IMG/VR virus record: IMGVR_UViG_3300030012_002828
Location: 1-64,000 of that record
Length of the DNA: 64,000 nucleotides
DNA from: a virus
Direction: 5' to 3' (one strand)
This document shows, one piece after another, positions 1 to 8,498 of the stretch. A program made the translations under genes and the position numbers. The notes beneath the pieces are model-generated. The model ran no database searches. It saw only the letters and a list, made by a program, of their open reading frames with translations, and was not told the DNA's origin. Each line of letters begins with the position of its first letter. The stretch's first letter is position 1.

Positions 1-2613
1 AAATGGCAAAAAATGGATTTTGATGTTAGAACCAACAATAAATGGTATCTGGGTGGAACAATAGGTGATATTTTTAAATCAAATTTAAAGACAGGACTCA
101 GGCAAAGTATTAGGACAAGTAAAAAACCTTTACCTGAAAAAACAAGAGAGATTTGTAAACCTAAAGTTTTAAAATTAGGTGAATTTATAGACGATTATAA
201 AATAATAGTAAAGGAAAAAATTAAAAGATTTATCAAAGATAAAGATGTTAATGACCCACCTATTTACCGTTCTAATCACAGGTTTCCTGAACTTAGTGAT
301 ACAGTAGGAGAAATGTATTTCCGAGAAATGACAGGTTGGCATGACGGAATAATAACATATGTAGTTGGAGTTAAAGGTACTTATTCATTTAAATTTACTA
401 TAAAAGTTGTAGATTTAGAAAATGTAGAAGAATGGTCTGCTTGTAAAGCAATAGAATGTTGGAATGAAGCACCTGAAGATAGATGGAATGGGGTAAGTAA
501 ATATTTTGATAGTAAAACTAAGGCTGAGGGTGGCGATAAAAGTTTAGGAATTCGTGCAGGAAAAACTAATCCAAAAAGTCAGAATTTGGGCGGTTATTAT
601 ATTGTAGGAGAAGAAGTAAGAGGTCGTAGATGGGAAATAGAATTGAGTTGGGGATATGGTTTTGCAAATACAAATGAAACATATTTACAACAGGAAGAGC
701 ATGTTGCTGAACTTTTAAACATAATAAATACTGATAAAATGAAAAAAGAGTTTGATGCAATATTGGGTTCTCCTATTAAGAAAAGTCAGATTAGTATACC
801 TAAACAAAAAATAAAAACTAAAAGAAGGCCGCTTCCTGAGAAAACACCACCTGATTGTTATAAAATTATAGATGATATATTTCAAGCATGGGCTGATTGT
901 AATAAAGTACAAAGACCAAAAGTTTTACACGCAAGAGATAGTGGTACTCTTTCTCAATTCACAAATGAAGATTGGTGTGAAATGGTTAAGGATAGAAATA
1001 ATAATTTAATAATTCATCCTGCTAATCAAGATGACCCTGATTTATTTAGTGTTAGGTATTATATTTATTTAACCGATAAAAAAACTGATAATGTACAACT
1101 TTTTCTACATTGGGCTATGTCTAAAAGGTTTAATAAATGGAGAGTTTGGCAGTATGCAGAAATAGATTTTTTAGGTTATTCTTCACATATTATGGGTTCA
1201 GTAATGATAGATTGGGAAGAAGAACCTAATGTTTTTACTTCGGCTTATATTACAAAATTACTTGATACATGTAAAAACTGTCTAAATTTTGCTGATAAAT
1301 TAGAACAAATGAAACCCTTTGTTAATAAACTAAGACACGGTACTGGGGATTATAGTCAGGCACAAAGATTAATTTTTGATATGGCAGGGGATGGTGATAT
1401 ATCAAAGAATCAAATTACAGTACCAAAACAAAGCGTAAGAACGAGAAGATTACCCTTGCCTGAAAAATCGCAACCTGAAGATTGCTATCCTAAAATACAT
1501 AATATAGTCCAAGAATTTTTTAATGCGGGGAAACCGCTACATATACCTGTTCAAGCAATAAATGGTCGAGATAGTTTAAAACAAGGCGATTGGTGTACAC
1601 ATTATTATAATAAAAGTAAAATGAAAGCCCCCTATGCAGACCTTCAAGAAAGATTATTTAGAAAATTATCGTATGTTCCATTTTCTTTTGGGATAAAACT
1701 TGGTTCTCATTTATTATCTGTAAGTGTACGAGTTGAAGAACAATATTATAATAAAAAACTTGTATTAGTATATTTTGGATATTTACAAGATTATGGAGGT
1801 AATAGTAGGATGATACATAAATTTAATGACAGGCTCAGAAGAGATGTTTTTAGAGTAAATGAAAACACTACCTATTCAAATTGGCAGGATTTCTTTTTTA
1901 ACTTAAGAGAAATGGGTTACAGTATTAGAGATTGGGTAAGAAAAGTAAATAAAGATTTAAATGCAAACTACGATGTAAGTTTAGTCCACCAACAATATAA
2001 CGAATTAGAACAGGTAGTCAAAGATACACAATTGTATAAAGAATTTATGGATGATATAAAGAAAAATCAAATTACCATACCCAAACAAGGAATAAAAACA
2101 TCGAAAAGACCTTTACCTGAAAAAACAAAAAGAGAATGTATAGATGAGGTAGCAGGGTGGAAAAATAGTGCTTTTAGGAAAGCAGTATTACTTAAGAAAA
2201 TATTGATAGATGCTAATGTTGCTAATTCTTCTACTATTATTGATTTAAAATATGAAGATTTTAAAATAATAGATGGGGAATTAAAAGAATATTGTTGTTG
2301 TAAAATGATAGAGGCCATTAATCAAGTAGTATCAGGTGAGCAAAATTTTAAACAAAATGTAAGAACAGGTTCAACTATATCAAATTATCTTGATAAACAA
2401 TATCCATTTGAATTTAAAGGGGAAGAATATGTACTTGCTTGTCAATTTACAAGTGCTTCTATGAGAAAACAAAAAAGTATGATAGGTTTTGTTGCAACAT
2501 TATATGATAATTTTTATGAAGGTAGTATAAAAGATAAATATACATGCGACATAGTAGTAGAAAGTATGCTGGATAATTATGAAATTATACCTGCGGAAAT
2601 AAAATGGTGGTAA
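1..2613 (+). CDS. Polyprotein-like protein with four PLPEK modules (5' end cut)
   Basis: The function is not recognised. The reading frame is open to the left edge of the window. An ATG at 13 exists but has no ribosome binding site, and the codons before it read K-W-Q-K, so the true start is probably outside. Counting from the ATG at 13 (866 residues), a motif K-(N/S)-Q-I-x4-Q-x-(I/V)-(K/R)-T-x3-P-L-P-E-K-x3/4-C starts near residues 24, 257, 465 and 684. It divides the protein into four units of about 180-230 residues that otherwise differ in sequence. The same motif occurs twice in the next gene and once at 7566. The arrangement looks like a chain of related virion proteins made as one polypeptide, or a tandem array of distinct domains sharing one anchoring peptide. 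The motif is seen directly; the role is inference. Confidence 0.8.
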   Translation, partial: KWQKMDFDVRTNNKWYLGGTIGDIFKSNLKTGLRQSIRTSKKPLPEKTREICKPKVLKLGEFIDDYKIIVKEKIKRFIKDKDVNDPPIYRSNHRFPELSDTVGEMYFREMTGWHDGIITYVVGVKGTYSFKFTIKVVDLENVEEWSACKAIECWNEAPEDRWNGVSKYFDSKTKAEGGDKSLGIRAGKTNPKSQNLGGYYIVGEEVRGRRWEIELSWGYGFANTNETYLQQEEHVAELLNIINTDKMKKEFDAILGSPIKKSQISIPKQKIKTKRRPLPEKTPPDCYKIIDDIFQAWADCNKVQRPKVLHARDSGTLSQFTNEDWCEMVKDRNNNLIIHPANQDDPDLFSVRYYIYLTDKKTDNVQLFLHWAMSKRFNKWRVWQYAEIDFLGYSSHIMGSVMIDWEEEPNVFTSAYITKLLDTCKNCLNFADKLEQMKPFVNKLRHGTGDYSQAQRLIFDMAGDGDISKNQITVPKQSVRTRRLPLPEKSQPEDCYPKIHNIVQEFFNAGKPLHIPVQAINGRDSLKQGDWCTHYYNKSKMKAPYADLQERLFRKLSYVPFSFGIKLGSHLLSVSVRVEEQYYNKKLVLVYFGYLQDYGGNSRMIHKFNDRLRRDVFRVNENTTYSNWQDFFFNLREMGYSIRDWVRKVNKDLNANYDVSLVHQQYNELEQVVKDTQLYKEFMDDIKKNQITIPKQGIKTSKRPLPEKTKRECIDEVAGWKNSAFRKAVLLKKILIDANVANSSTIIDLKYEDFKIIDGELKEYCCCKMIEAINQVVSGEQNFKQNVRTGSTISNYLDKQYPFEFKGEEYVLACQFTSASMRKQKSMIGFVATLYDNFYEGSIKDKYTCDIVVESMLDNYEIIPAEIKWW

Positions 2614-3355
2614 AATGTGGGAAGATATAATTAAAAATCAAATTAGCATTGGAAGACAAAGTGTTAGAACAAGAAGAAGACCTTTACCTGAAAAATCTCC
2701 CCCTAAAGAATGTTGGCCTTTTTTTGAAAAACTAATTATAGATTTTGTCGAATTAAATAAAATCTATGACCCCGAAAGTACCTCGCTTATGCCTTCTACT
2801 TTAGAAAAGATTAGAGTTGAATTCCCTAATGAAGAATATTGGTGTGAATTTAAAGAAACTATGGAAGTATACATTGATGGTGACCTACCAAAAGGAAAAA
2901 ATGAAACTAATGCTACTTATATAACAATTTACGGGTATGTAAATGGTGGTAAAGAAAAGGTCATTTTAACTTTTCAATTTAGTTTAATTTTTGCTAATAG
3001 TCTTAGAAAAACTATTTGGACTATGAGTTGTAACTTTTTTTATCAGGCTGGTTTAATTCAAATTTATGATAAGGAAATAAATGCTTACGATTGGCAATAT
3101 AAAGAATTAGAGCGAATTGCAGGTATGTCAGGTATTAGATTTTTCTGTAAAGTATTTTACAGTTGGAAATCTGCTGTAACTGAATGGTTAAAAAGAATAG
3201 GAGTTGATAGTATAAAGTATTATGGTTGGCCTGAGTTTATAATAAATGATTGCGATAAACTTGTTGGGGATATTCAAAAATCTCAAATACAAACTGGAAG
3301 ACAGGAAATTAAAACTTCAAGGTTGCCCCTACCTGAAAAAACTAAAACAAACTGT
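82..3355 (+). repeat. Six copies of the PLPEK motif across two genes
   Basis: Protein-level repeat of 25-27 residues encoded at about 82-156, 781-858, 1405-1485, 2062-2139, 2633-2713 and 3278-3355; a seventh copy is at 7590-7670. Invariant or nearly invariant positions are a Gln, a Thr three to four residues later, Pro-Leu-Pro-Glu-Lys, and a final Cys. Just before most copies stands a short D-I-x-K segment (for example E-D-I-I-K, D-D-I-K-K, G-D-I-Q-K). DNA identity between copies is low, so selection has kept the peptide, not the DNA. Confidence 0.8.
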
Positions 3356-3928
3356 AAAGAAACCGTACTTCAAATATTTTACGAATTTGATAAAATGAAT
3401 CAATGGATTTATGGAAGAAATCATACAGAAATATCCGATTGGTTTAAATCAAGCGAATACTATAAATTAACAGAAAAAGAGTATTGTCATTTTTTAGAAA
3501 CTGTTAGAATTATATATCAGCGAGCAGGTTCTGGTTTCGACCACCAAAACGAATTATTACAATTAATTGGATATTTTTCAGTAGGTATTCCTTTTATTAT
3601 CGAATATACTATACTACAAACTTCGAGTATAATAAATGGTGTTCCTACACATTGGGTTCCTGATTTTCAAATAGTATTAAATTCTACAACAAGAGGTCTA
3701 CGACCTTTAGAAAAGTGGATAGAAAATGACGATATGGGAGAAATGATTATGTATATAAATGAAATGGATGAAGAAAGATGGGAAGAATTTAAAGGTGGAT
3801 TAAAATTAATGTACCAAGAACGAATAAATAAAATAAAATCATTATGTAATAATCCAGAAGTATATATGGAAATAGAACCCACTTCTACTTTTCCAGAAAA
3901 TTTAAATCCTCCAATTAAATTTAAATAG
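2615..3928 (+). CDS. Two-module PLPEK protein with N-terminal W tag
   Basis: This 437-residue protein follows the previous gene after one base. It begins M-W-E-D-I-I-K, a short form of the tag seen in many proteins here, running directly into a PLPEK motif (residues 7-33). A second motif starts near residue 222, again after a D-I-Q-K segment, so the protein is two units of about 210 residues. No enzyme signature was found. It continues the module series of the preceding gene, as if one longer array had been divided by a stop and restart. A virion role is inferred from the tag and the position. Confidence 0.8.
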   Translation: MWEDIIKNQISIGRQSVRTRRRPLPEKSPPKECWPFFEKLIIDFVELNKIYDPESTSLMPSTLEKIRVEFPNEEYWCEFKETMEVYIDGDLPKGKNETNATYITIYGYVNGGKEKVILTFQFSLIFANSLRKTIWTMSCNFFYQAGLIQIYDKEINAYDWQYKELERIAGMSGIRFFCKVFYSWKSAVTEWLKRIGVDSIKYYGWPEFIINDCDKLVGDIQKSQIQTGRQEIKTSRLPLPEKTKTNCKETVLQIFYEFDKMNQWIYGRNHTEISDWFKSSEYYKLTEKEYCHFLETVRIIYQRAGSGFDHQNELLQLIGYFSVGIPFIIEYTILQTSSIINGVPTHWVPDFQIVLNSTTRGLRPLEKWIENDDMGEMIMYINEMDEERWEEFKGGLKLMYQERINKIKSLCNNPEVYMEIEPTSTFPENLNPPIKFK

Positions 3929-3960
3929 TCTTTCTATTTTAATTTCTTTTAGGGAATCTT

Positions 3961-4683
3961 ATGTCTTGGGAATCTTTGATAAAAGCAAGAGGCAATTCAC
4001 CAAGAAAATTGGATTTTGTTGAAAGGTATGGACTTGATACTGAAAATTTTTATTCAATACATCAAGTTTTGGCTAATATGAAACAAAGAAAAGGCGGATT
4101 TATGGCAGGTCAATTTAATACTGTACAATTAAGAGGCGTATTAGATAAATTAGTTAGACAAGGGAGGGCTGAAGGTAGACCAATAACAATAAAAAGACCA
4201 ACATCAGGTAATGCAAAAAGACCTTCAATGGAATATAGACAAATTGTTAAAGAAATATCTAAATCTGATTGGAGGGCAACGGTAGATAATCTTGTTACTA
4301 AAGATACACCTTTTGAGATAATATATGATAATATTAGACAGTCTATGAAATTTGATTCACCAAGTAGAGGTGATGTTTTAAAATATTTAAATGAAAATTA
4401 TGACCGACATAAACTTTGGTCTAATTTATGGAGTGTAAGAAAAATACTAAAGGCAAAGGTAAAAGCAGTTAGAAATAAAAGATATTATGACTATGTAAAA
4501 TTTATTAAAAAAATTCTAAAAGATGAAGGTGGTGCCGCAGGTATGAAGAATTTTATAGATGCCGGTAACAAAATAGATGGCTTTGATGAAAAATATTTAA
4601 AATATGTTATAGGTGATGCAATAGACCATGATGATTGGTTATCTGAACATGAACATGGAGATTATTATTTAACGGAGGATTAA
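3961..4683 (+). CDS. MSW-tagged protein of unknown function
   Basis: This 240-residue protein starts M-S-W-E-S-L-I-K. The start follows a TTTTAGGGAATCTT leader. The body is rich in Lys and Arg and looks mostly helical; residues 40-90 and 100-200 could hold small winged-helix-like units, but no family is recognised. The C-terminus is acidic with several His and Asp residues. It lies between PLPEK genes and a run of tiny basic tagged genes. The 32 bases before it are T-rich and gene-free. Confidence 0.75.
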   Translation: MSWESLIKARGNSPRKLDFVERYGLDTENFYSIHQVLANMKQRKGGFMAGQFNTVQLRGVLDKLVRQGRAEGRPITIKRPTSGNAKRPSMEYRQIVKEISKSDWRATVDNLVTKDTPFEIIYDNIRQSMKFDSPSRGDVLKYLNENYDRHKLWSNLWSVRKILKAKVKAVRNKRYYDYVKFIKKILKDEGGAAGMKNFIDAGNKIDGFDEKYLKYVIGDAIDHDDWLSEHEHGDYYLTED

Positions 4684-4685
4684 TT

Positions 4686-5006
4686 ATGTCTTGGGAAGAT
4701 ATTTTAAAAAGAAAAAAGAGCAAAACAAAAAAGCGCAAGCCTAAGAAAAAAGAGGATATGAGAGTAGGTCGAGTTTATCCTTCTGATAGAGCAGGTAAAA
4801 AAATTATGATGCTAACGCATGAAGGTAAAAAAATTCATGCGGGTGCTAAAGGGTATGGTAATTACAAAGGTAAAGGAAAAAATAGAGGCGGAGGAACACA
4901 CACTAACAAAAAGCGTAGGGCTAATTTTAAAGCAAGGCATAATTGCGACCAATGTAAAGGTAGAATTACAACTCCTAAATGTTTAGCGTGTAAAAAATTG
5001 TGGTGA
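4686..5006 (+). CDS. MSW-tagged small basic protein with Cys pairs
   Basis: 106 residues with a strong GGAGG site before the ATG. After the tag M-S-W-E-D-I-L-K come a Lys/Arg run (residues 9-23), a Gly/Lys/Asn-rich middle, and a C-terminal zinc-knuckle-like arrangement of C-x2-C and C-x2-C near residues 90-102. Such composition suits nucleic acid binding. I infer a DNA-binding protein carried inside the capsid; no named family was recognised. Confidence 0.75.
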   Translation: MSWEDILKRKKSKTKKRKPKKKEDMRVGRVYPSDRAGKKIMMLTHEGKKIHAGAKGYGNYKGKGKNRGGGTHTNKKRRANFKARHNCDQCKGRITTPKCLACKKLW

Positions 5007-5011
5007 TTATT

Positions 5012-5167
5012 ATGTGGGAAGATATATTAAAAAAGAAAAAAGATGCTTGTTATCATAAAGTAAGAAGTCGTTATAAAAAGTGGCCTTCTGCTTATGCTTC
5101 AGGTGCATTAGTACAATGTAGAAAAAAGGGTGCTAAAAATTGGGGCAATTCTAAGAAGAAGAAGTGA
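5012..5167 (+). CDS. W-tagged 51-residue basic protein
   Basis: The ATG at 5012 follows GGTGATTATT, a good ribosome binding site for this genome, and the frame runs to TGA at 5165-5167. It starts M-W-E-D-I-L-K-K, then has a compact conserved-looking body with two Cys, many Lys/Arg and aromatic residues (segment W-P-S-A-Y-A-S-G-A-L near residue 24). From memory, very similar small bodies recur in marine virus contigs, but I cannot verify this here. Probably a virion-internal or DNA-binding peptide. Confidence 0.75.
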   Translation: MWEDILKKKKDACYHKVRSRYKKWPSAYASGALVQCRKKGAKNWGNSKKKK

Positions 5168-5171
5168 TATA

Positions 5172-6008
5172 ATGTGGCAACTTATTCTTAAGAAAGAATC
5201 TAAATGGGTTAATAATCTTTCTGAGAGTAAGCAAAAATTACTAAATACTAAACCTTCTTTTAATGTAAAATTTCCCGAACTTTCATTTCCCGATAATGAA
5301 AGTGAATTGTCTGAAGTTATGAATATAATGGAAAAATATGAAATGAGTAAAGATGTCGAAAAGGATTTAGACCAAAATAATAATAAAATGATGTTAGATA
5401 TTGTTGGAGAAAATGCAGTAGATTGGGCAGACTTCGTTAAAGATGTAGATATTTATACCATGCAATTAAAAATGAAATACAAAAGACCAAGACCCTATGA
5501 AGTTTCAGATAAAATTAAATCTATAACAGATACTGATGATACACCATCTTTTCCAAGCGGCCACGCTATTGAAGCATATGCTTTAGCAAAAGTCCTCGCA
5601 GAAGAACACCCTGAAAAGGAAGAAGAATTATTTAATATGGCTGAAGCAATTGCTTTATCGAGGGTATTAATGGGTAATCATTTTCCAAGTGATATAGAAG
5701 CAGGTGAAAAAATAGGATTATTAATTGCTGATGCTTATTTAGATACCGATGTTAAAAAATCATGGGAAGACCAATTATCTAAAGGTTGGGTTGATTGTTC
5801 TTCATGTGGTAAAGGGAAAAAGAGAAGACCTTGTGGTAGAAAGGATGCTTCTAAAGGGCAAAAAAGAAGATGCCGACCAACTTGTTCAGCCTGTAAAGAT
5901 TACAAAAGACGAGCAGGTAAAAGAGGAAAGAAAAAGAAAAGAAGAAAAGGCACTTTTAGTTTAGAAGATAAATATGGACTTCACGGTTGGTTCAAAAGGA
6001 GGGGTTGA
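5172..6008 (+). CDS. W-tagged PAP2-type phosphatase with basic Cys-rich tail
   Basis: Start chosen at the ATG at 5172, which gives the tag M-W-Q-L-I-L-K-K; an upstream GTG in frame lies inside the previous gene. Of 278 residues, the middle carries the three PAP2 acid phosphatase motifs: K-x6-R-P (K100 to P108), P-S-G-H (128-131) and S-R-x5-H-x3-D (S163 to D174). Family members remove phosphate from lipids or small molecules. There are no clear membrane segments, so it resembles soluble class A or vanadium-haloperoxidase-like members. A second tag-like peptide (S-W-E-D-Q-L-S-K, 197-204) precedes a Lys/Arg-rich tail with about eight Cys. The fusion suggests an enzyme carried in the virion. Substrate unknown. 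Confidence 0.85.
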   Translation: MWQLILKKESKWVNNLSESKQKLLNTKPSFNVKFPELSFPDNESELSEVMNIMEKYEMSKDVEKDLDQNNNKMMLDIVGENAVDWADFVKDVDIYTMQLKMKYKRPRPYEVSDKIKSITDTDDTPSFPSGHAIEAYALAKVLAEEHPEKEEELFNMAEAIALSRVLMGNHFPSDIEAGEKIGLLIADAYLDTDVKKSWEDQLSKGWVDCSSCGKGKKRRPCGRKDASKGQKRRCRPTCSACKDYKRRAGKRGKKKKRRKGTFSLEDKYGLHGWFKRRG

Positions 6009-6465
6009 TATACCAATAAGAAAGGTGAAAGGCGGCTATAAATGGGGTAAGCGTGGTAAAGTCTATAAAAATCGTAAAGATGCTGAACGGCAAGCGGCTG
6101 CTGCATATGCTTCAGGATATAAAAAATCTGAAGATGTTATTACATGGAAAGATATTCTTAAAGCAAAAAGAATCCCAAGAAAGAAAGGGCAACCTGCTAA
6201 TTCTAAAAAACATTCAGATTTATACACAGATGAAAATCCAAAAGGAACAATACATGGTTTAGGATTTAAAACTGTAAAAGATGCAAAACGCTCAGTAGCA
6301 AAAATAAAAAGAAGTAGTAGAACCCATGCACATAAAACTCAAGCGGCTATCGCTATGGAACAAAGAGCAAGAGAAATGGGTAAAAAAACTGCGGCAGGTA
6401 TTTATAGGACTTTCATTAACGCACAAAAGAGAAAGACTAAAGCAAAAAGGAAGCGTAAAAAATGA
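5974..6465 (+). CDS. Basic two-domain protein with internal W tag
   Basis: 163 residues if begun at the ATG at 5974, which overlaps the end of the phosphatase gene by 35 bases in the +1 frame and has no clear binding site. An AGGAGGGG run at 5997-6004 lies inside the overlap. Residues 20-50 are Lys/Arg/Ala-rich; an internal tag T-W-K-D-I-L-K (58-63) follows, then a second basic domain ending in a Lys/Arg tail. The internal tag makes it look like two tagged genes fused. It may be entered by a frameshift from the upstream gene rather than by its own start. Likely DNA-binding and virion-associated by inference. Confidence 0.65.
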   Translation: MDFTVGSKGGVDIPIRKVKGGYKWGKRGKVYKNRKDAERQAAAAYASGYKKSEDVITWKDILKAKRIPRKKGQPANSKKHSDLYTDENPKGTIHGLGFKTVKDAKRSVAKIKRSSRTHAHKTQAAIAMEQRAREMGKKTAAGIYRTFINAQKRKTKAKRKRKK

Positions 6466-6587
6466 AAGAATTTACTTATTGTGGTCGCTGTTATGAAACT
6501 GACGATGTTTATCCTTTTGGGTTTTGTAGAAAATGTTGGATTAAACATGGCAAACCTAAAGCGATGAATGGTGATATAGTTGCCTAA
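6462..6587 (+). CDS. 41-residue zinc-knuckle protein
   Basis: The ATG overlaps the stop of the previous gene (ATGA). The short protein has two C-x2-C pairs (C7, C10 and C22, C25) spaced as in a treble-clef or zinc-ribbon fold, with aromatic residues between them. Too short for a firm family call. It sits in a chain of translationally coupled tiny genes. Confidence 0.6.
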   Translation: MKEFTYCGRCYETDDVYPFGFCRKCWIKHGKPKAMNGDIVA

Positions 6588-6690
6588 TAAAAATAAAGTT
6601 AGAAAGCCAATAAAAAGAAAAAAGGGAGAACCAAGTCAAAAATCTGAAAAGAAAAGACCCAATAAACCAAACTACCCAAGAAAGAGATGA
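6580..6690 (+). CDS. 36-residue Lys/Arg/Pro-rich peptide (TTG start)
   Basis: A TTG at 6580 follows GGTGATATAG, which matches binding sites elsewhere in the window, and overlaps the end of the previous gene. The product is about half Lys, Arg and Pro, with no hydrophobic core. It resembles a disordered DNA-condensing tail. The coding assignment rests on the binding site, the overlap and the basic composition it shares with its neighbours. Confidence 0.45.
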   Translation: MPNKNKVRKPIKRKKGEPSQKSEKKRPNKPNYPRKR

Positions 6691-6694
6691 TATT

Positions 6695-7579
6695 ATGCCA
6701 AAATTTTCACCTCGAAGAAATGAATTATTTCAAGTGTCAAGGTATGAATTACCAGATGGTTTAAAAAAACATATTGCTGTTGGTGTACAAAAAATAAAAA
6801 GCGATAGAGATACAAGTTATCCTAATAGTAATTGGGGTTCTGATGAACTAATGGTTATAGAAGGAAATAATCCAATGATACAACAGGGAGGCGGAGATTA
6901 TAGTATAACTTATATTTCTTTTTTTAAACTAAGAAAAGGAGGCGGAGTTTCAATTCCAGTATTAGATAAATTAAGTGTAGATAGAAGATTAACACAAGAT
7001 GCAAAAGGTCTGCTTAAATTTTTTGGATTAACTGATAGGTGGGCATTACCACCAGAAGATGATGAATCTAAATTAGCAGCAGGGCATTTTAGAGTTAATT
7101 TAGAAAGAAATGAAGTAATGGTACAATATGTTACAACATACAATTCATCGTTTATTGTTTTATATATAGGTTTTGAAAGTCCTTTAAAAATTTACGAAGG
7201 GTATAATATGTATAGTGACTTAACGGTTCGTGAATATATTGGTTTAAGATTGCTTTACAAGTCTTTTAAGAATCGCAGAAGAGAATGGAAATTATCAGAT
7301 GCTTGGCGACATTTTTTTAATGAATGGTCAAAAAGCGAAGTTACTGTTAAATTATTAGAAGGGAAGGGTTATTTACGATTTAAAAAAGAAGGTTTTCCAA
7401 GCATTACATCTAAAGGAAAAGCACATTTAGAAAATTTAATAGATAATGTAAATTTTGTTTCATTACAATTTAATGGCCGTGTTTCAGATATATTAAAAAT
7501 GGATTTAAATATAAATTGGAATGCTGAATTAGATAGTAAATTAATGGATGTATTGGAGGAATATTATGGATTGGACTGA
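6695..7579 (+). CDS. Protein of unknown function, possible winged helix at C-terminus
   Basis: 294 residues, not recognised, and without a W tag. The N-terminal 150 residues look beta-rich with Gly-Gly turns. Residues 200-265 have a helix-turn-helix-like layout with a wing (K-G-Y-L-R-F...), suggesting a winged-helix fold. The stop overlaps the next gene by 14 bases, so the two are probably translated together. Confidence 0.7.
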   Translation: MPKFSPRRNELFQVSRYELPDGLKKHIAVGVQKIKSDRDTSYPNSNWGSDELMVIEGNNPMIQQGGGDYSITYISFFKLRKGGGVSIPVLDKLSVDRRLTQDAKGLLKFFGLTDRWALPPEDDESKLAAGHFRVNLERNEVMVQYVTTYNSSFIVLYIGFESPLKIYEGYNMYSDLTVREYIGLRLLYKSFKNRRREWKLSDAWRHFFNEWSKSEVTVKLLEGKGYLRFKKEGFPSITSKGKAHLENLIDNVNFVSLQFNGRVSDILKMDLNINWNAELDSKLMDVLEEYYGLD

Positions 7580-8342
7580 GAAATTACAAAAGAATCAAAT
7601 ACAAATTGGTCGTCAAAATGTAAAAACATCAAGATTACCATTACCTGAAAAAACACCTAAAAAAGATTGTAATGAAGAATTACTAAATATACATAAAAAA
7701 ATATCTGCTAAAATGAAAACATATGTACCTAAAATATTTGATGTATTTAACAATGCCCTTCTCCCCTCTTTAAAACATCAAGACGGTTCTATTGACAAAT
7801 TAAGACCTATTGTTTTATCCGACTCATTTCTTAAAAATAATTATTTAAAATATGAAGGTTCGGGGTATGAATACGGTGTTAAAGTAATATTAACACCAGA
7901 TAATCATATGAATAAACTTTCTGAACATTTAGGTCTTACTATGTATTGTCAGTTTATACCTTTTGAAGATGAAGAAATTGCTTGTAAAGTATTAGATTGG
8001 ATTAAAAATACAAAAGATGGCGTTATAGATTCAGATATATGGTTTGGAGATAATAGAAAATATCACGGTGCAATGGATTTGGATTATGAAAGAAGTGGAA
8101 TTGCAGATATACTTATTGGTATTGGCCCAAGAAGTAACGATGGTAGCGGTGCTTTTATTGTCTATCTAAGATTTAATGAATATGTTAATTTAGCATTTAG
8201 ACAGGTATATACTTTACTTTTAGGGGTTAAGGATGACCCCAAAAAAATTGCTGAAGATTGGTTAAATGATTTTCTTAGTGCTGTTAGTGATGCAGATATA
8301 AGGGCTATGGCAGAAGAATTAATAAATATAATTAGACAGTAA
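7566..8342 (+). CDS. Single-module PLPEK protein with W tag
   Basis: The ATG at 7566 is preceded by GGAGGAATATT; an upstream in-frame start is less likely. The 258-residue protein opens M-D-W-T-E-K-L-Q followed at once by a PLPEK motif (residues 9-35, ending at C35). The rest, about 220 residues, is the size of one unit in the polyprotein-like gene at the left edge. It therefore defines what a single free-standing unit looks like. Function unknown. Confidence 0.8.
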   Translation: MDWTEKLQKNQIQIGRQNVKTSRLPLPEKTPKKDCNEELLNIHKKISAKMKTYVPKIFDVFNNALLPSLKHQDGSIDKLRPIVLSDSFLKNNYLKYEGSGYEYGVKVILTPDNHMNKLSEHLGLTMYCQFIPFEDEEIACKVLDWIKNTKDGVIDSDIWFGDNRKYHGAMDLDYERSGIADILIGIGPRSNDGSGAFIVYLRFNEYVNLAFRQVYTLLLGVKDDPKKIAEDWLNDFLSAVSDADIRAMAEELINIIRQ

Positions 8343-8386
8343 TTATTATAAAGAAGTTTAAGTTTTTAATTAATTAGGGGAAAACT

Positions 8387-8494
8387 ATGACAAGGTGCAA
8401 TTTTCTTGATTCTTGGTTTGATTCTAAATCTAAAGAATTAGATAAAAGAGAATCTAAAACTAAAAAATGTTTTGTTACAGGTAAAAAAAGGTGA
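8387..8494 (+). CDS. 35-residue basic peptide
   Basis: The ATG at 8387 follows TTAGGGGAAAACT, and the frame runs to TGA at 8492-8494. It has two Cys, a short aromatic stretch (F-L-D-S-W-F) and many Lys. The 44 bases upstream hold TTATTATAAAG and a TTAATTAATTA stretch, which could be a weak promoter. The coding call is tentative. Confidence 0.45.
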   Translation: MTRCNFLDSWFDSKSKELDKRESKTKKCFVTGKKR

Positions 8495-8498
8495 TTAA

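Noticed and set aside
5749-5964. A 71-codon frame inside the phosphatase tail.
   Set aside because: It lies wholly in the +1 frame of a well-supported gene, without a binding site; it is a by-product of Lys/Arg-rich codons.
8387-8494. F-L-D-S-W-F in the 35-residue peptide as a PCNA-binding box, by likeness to the right-edge protein.
   Set aside because: The required Gln is absent (Cys stands there), and the motif is near the N-terminus of a doubtful gene.
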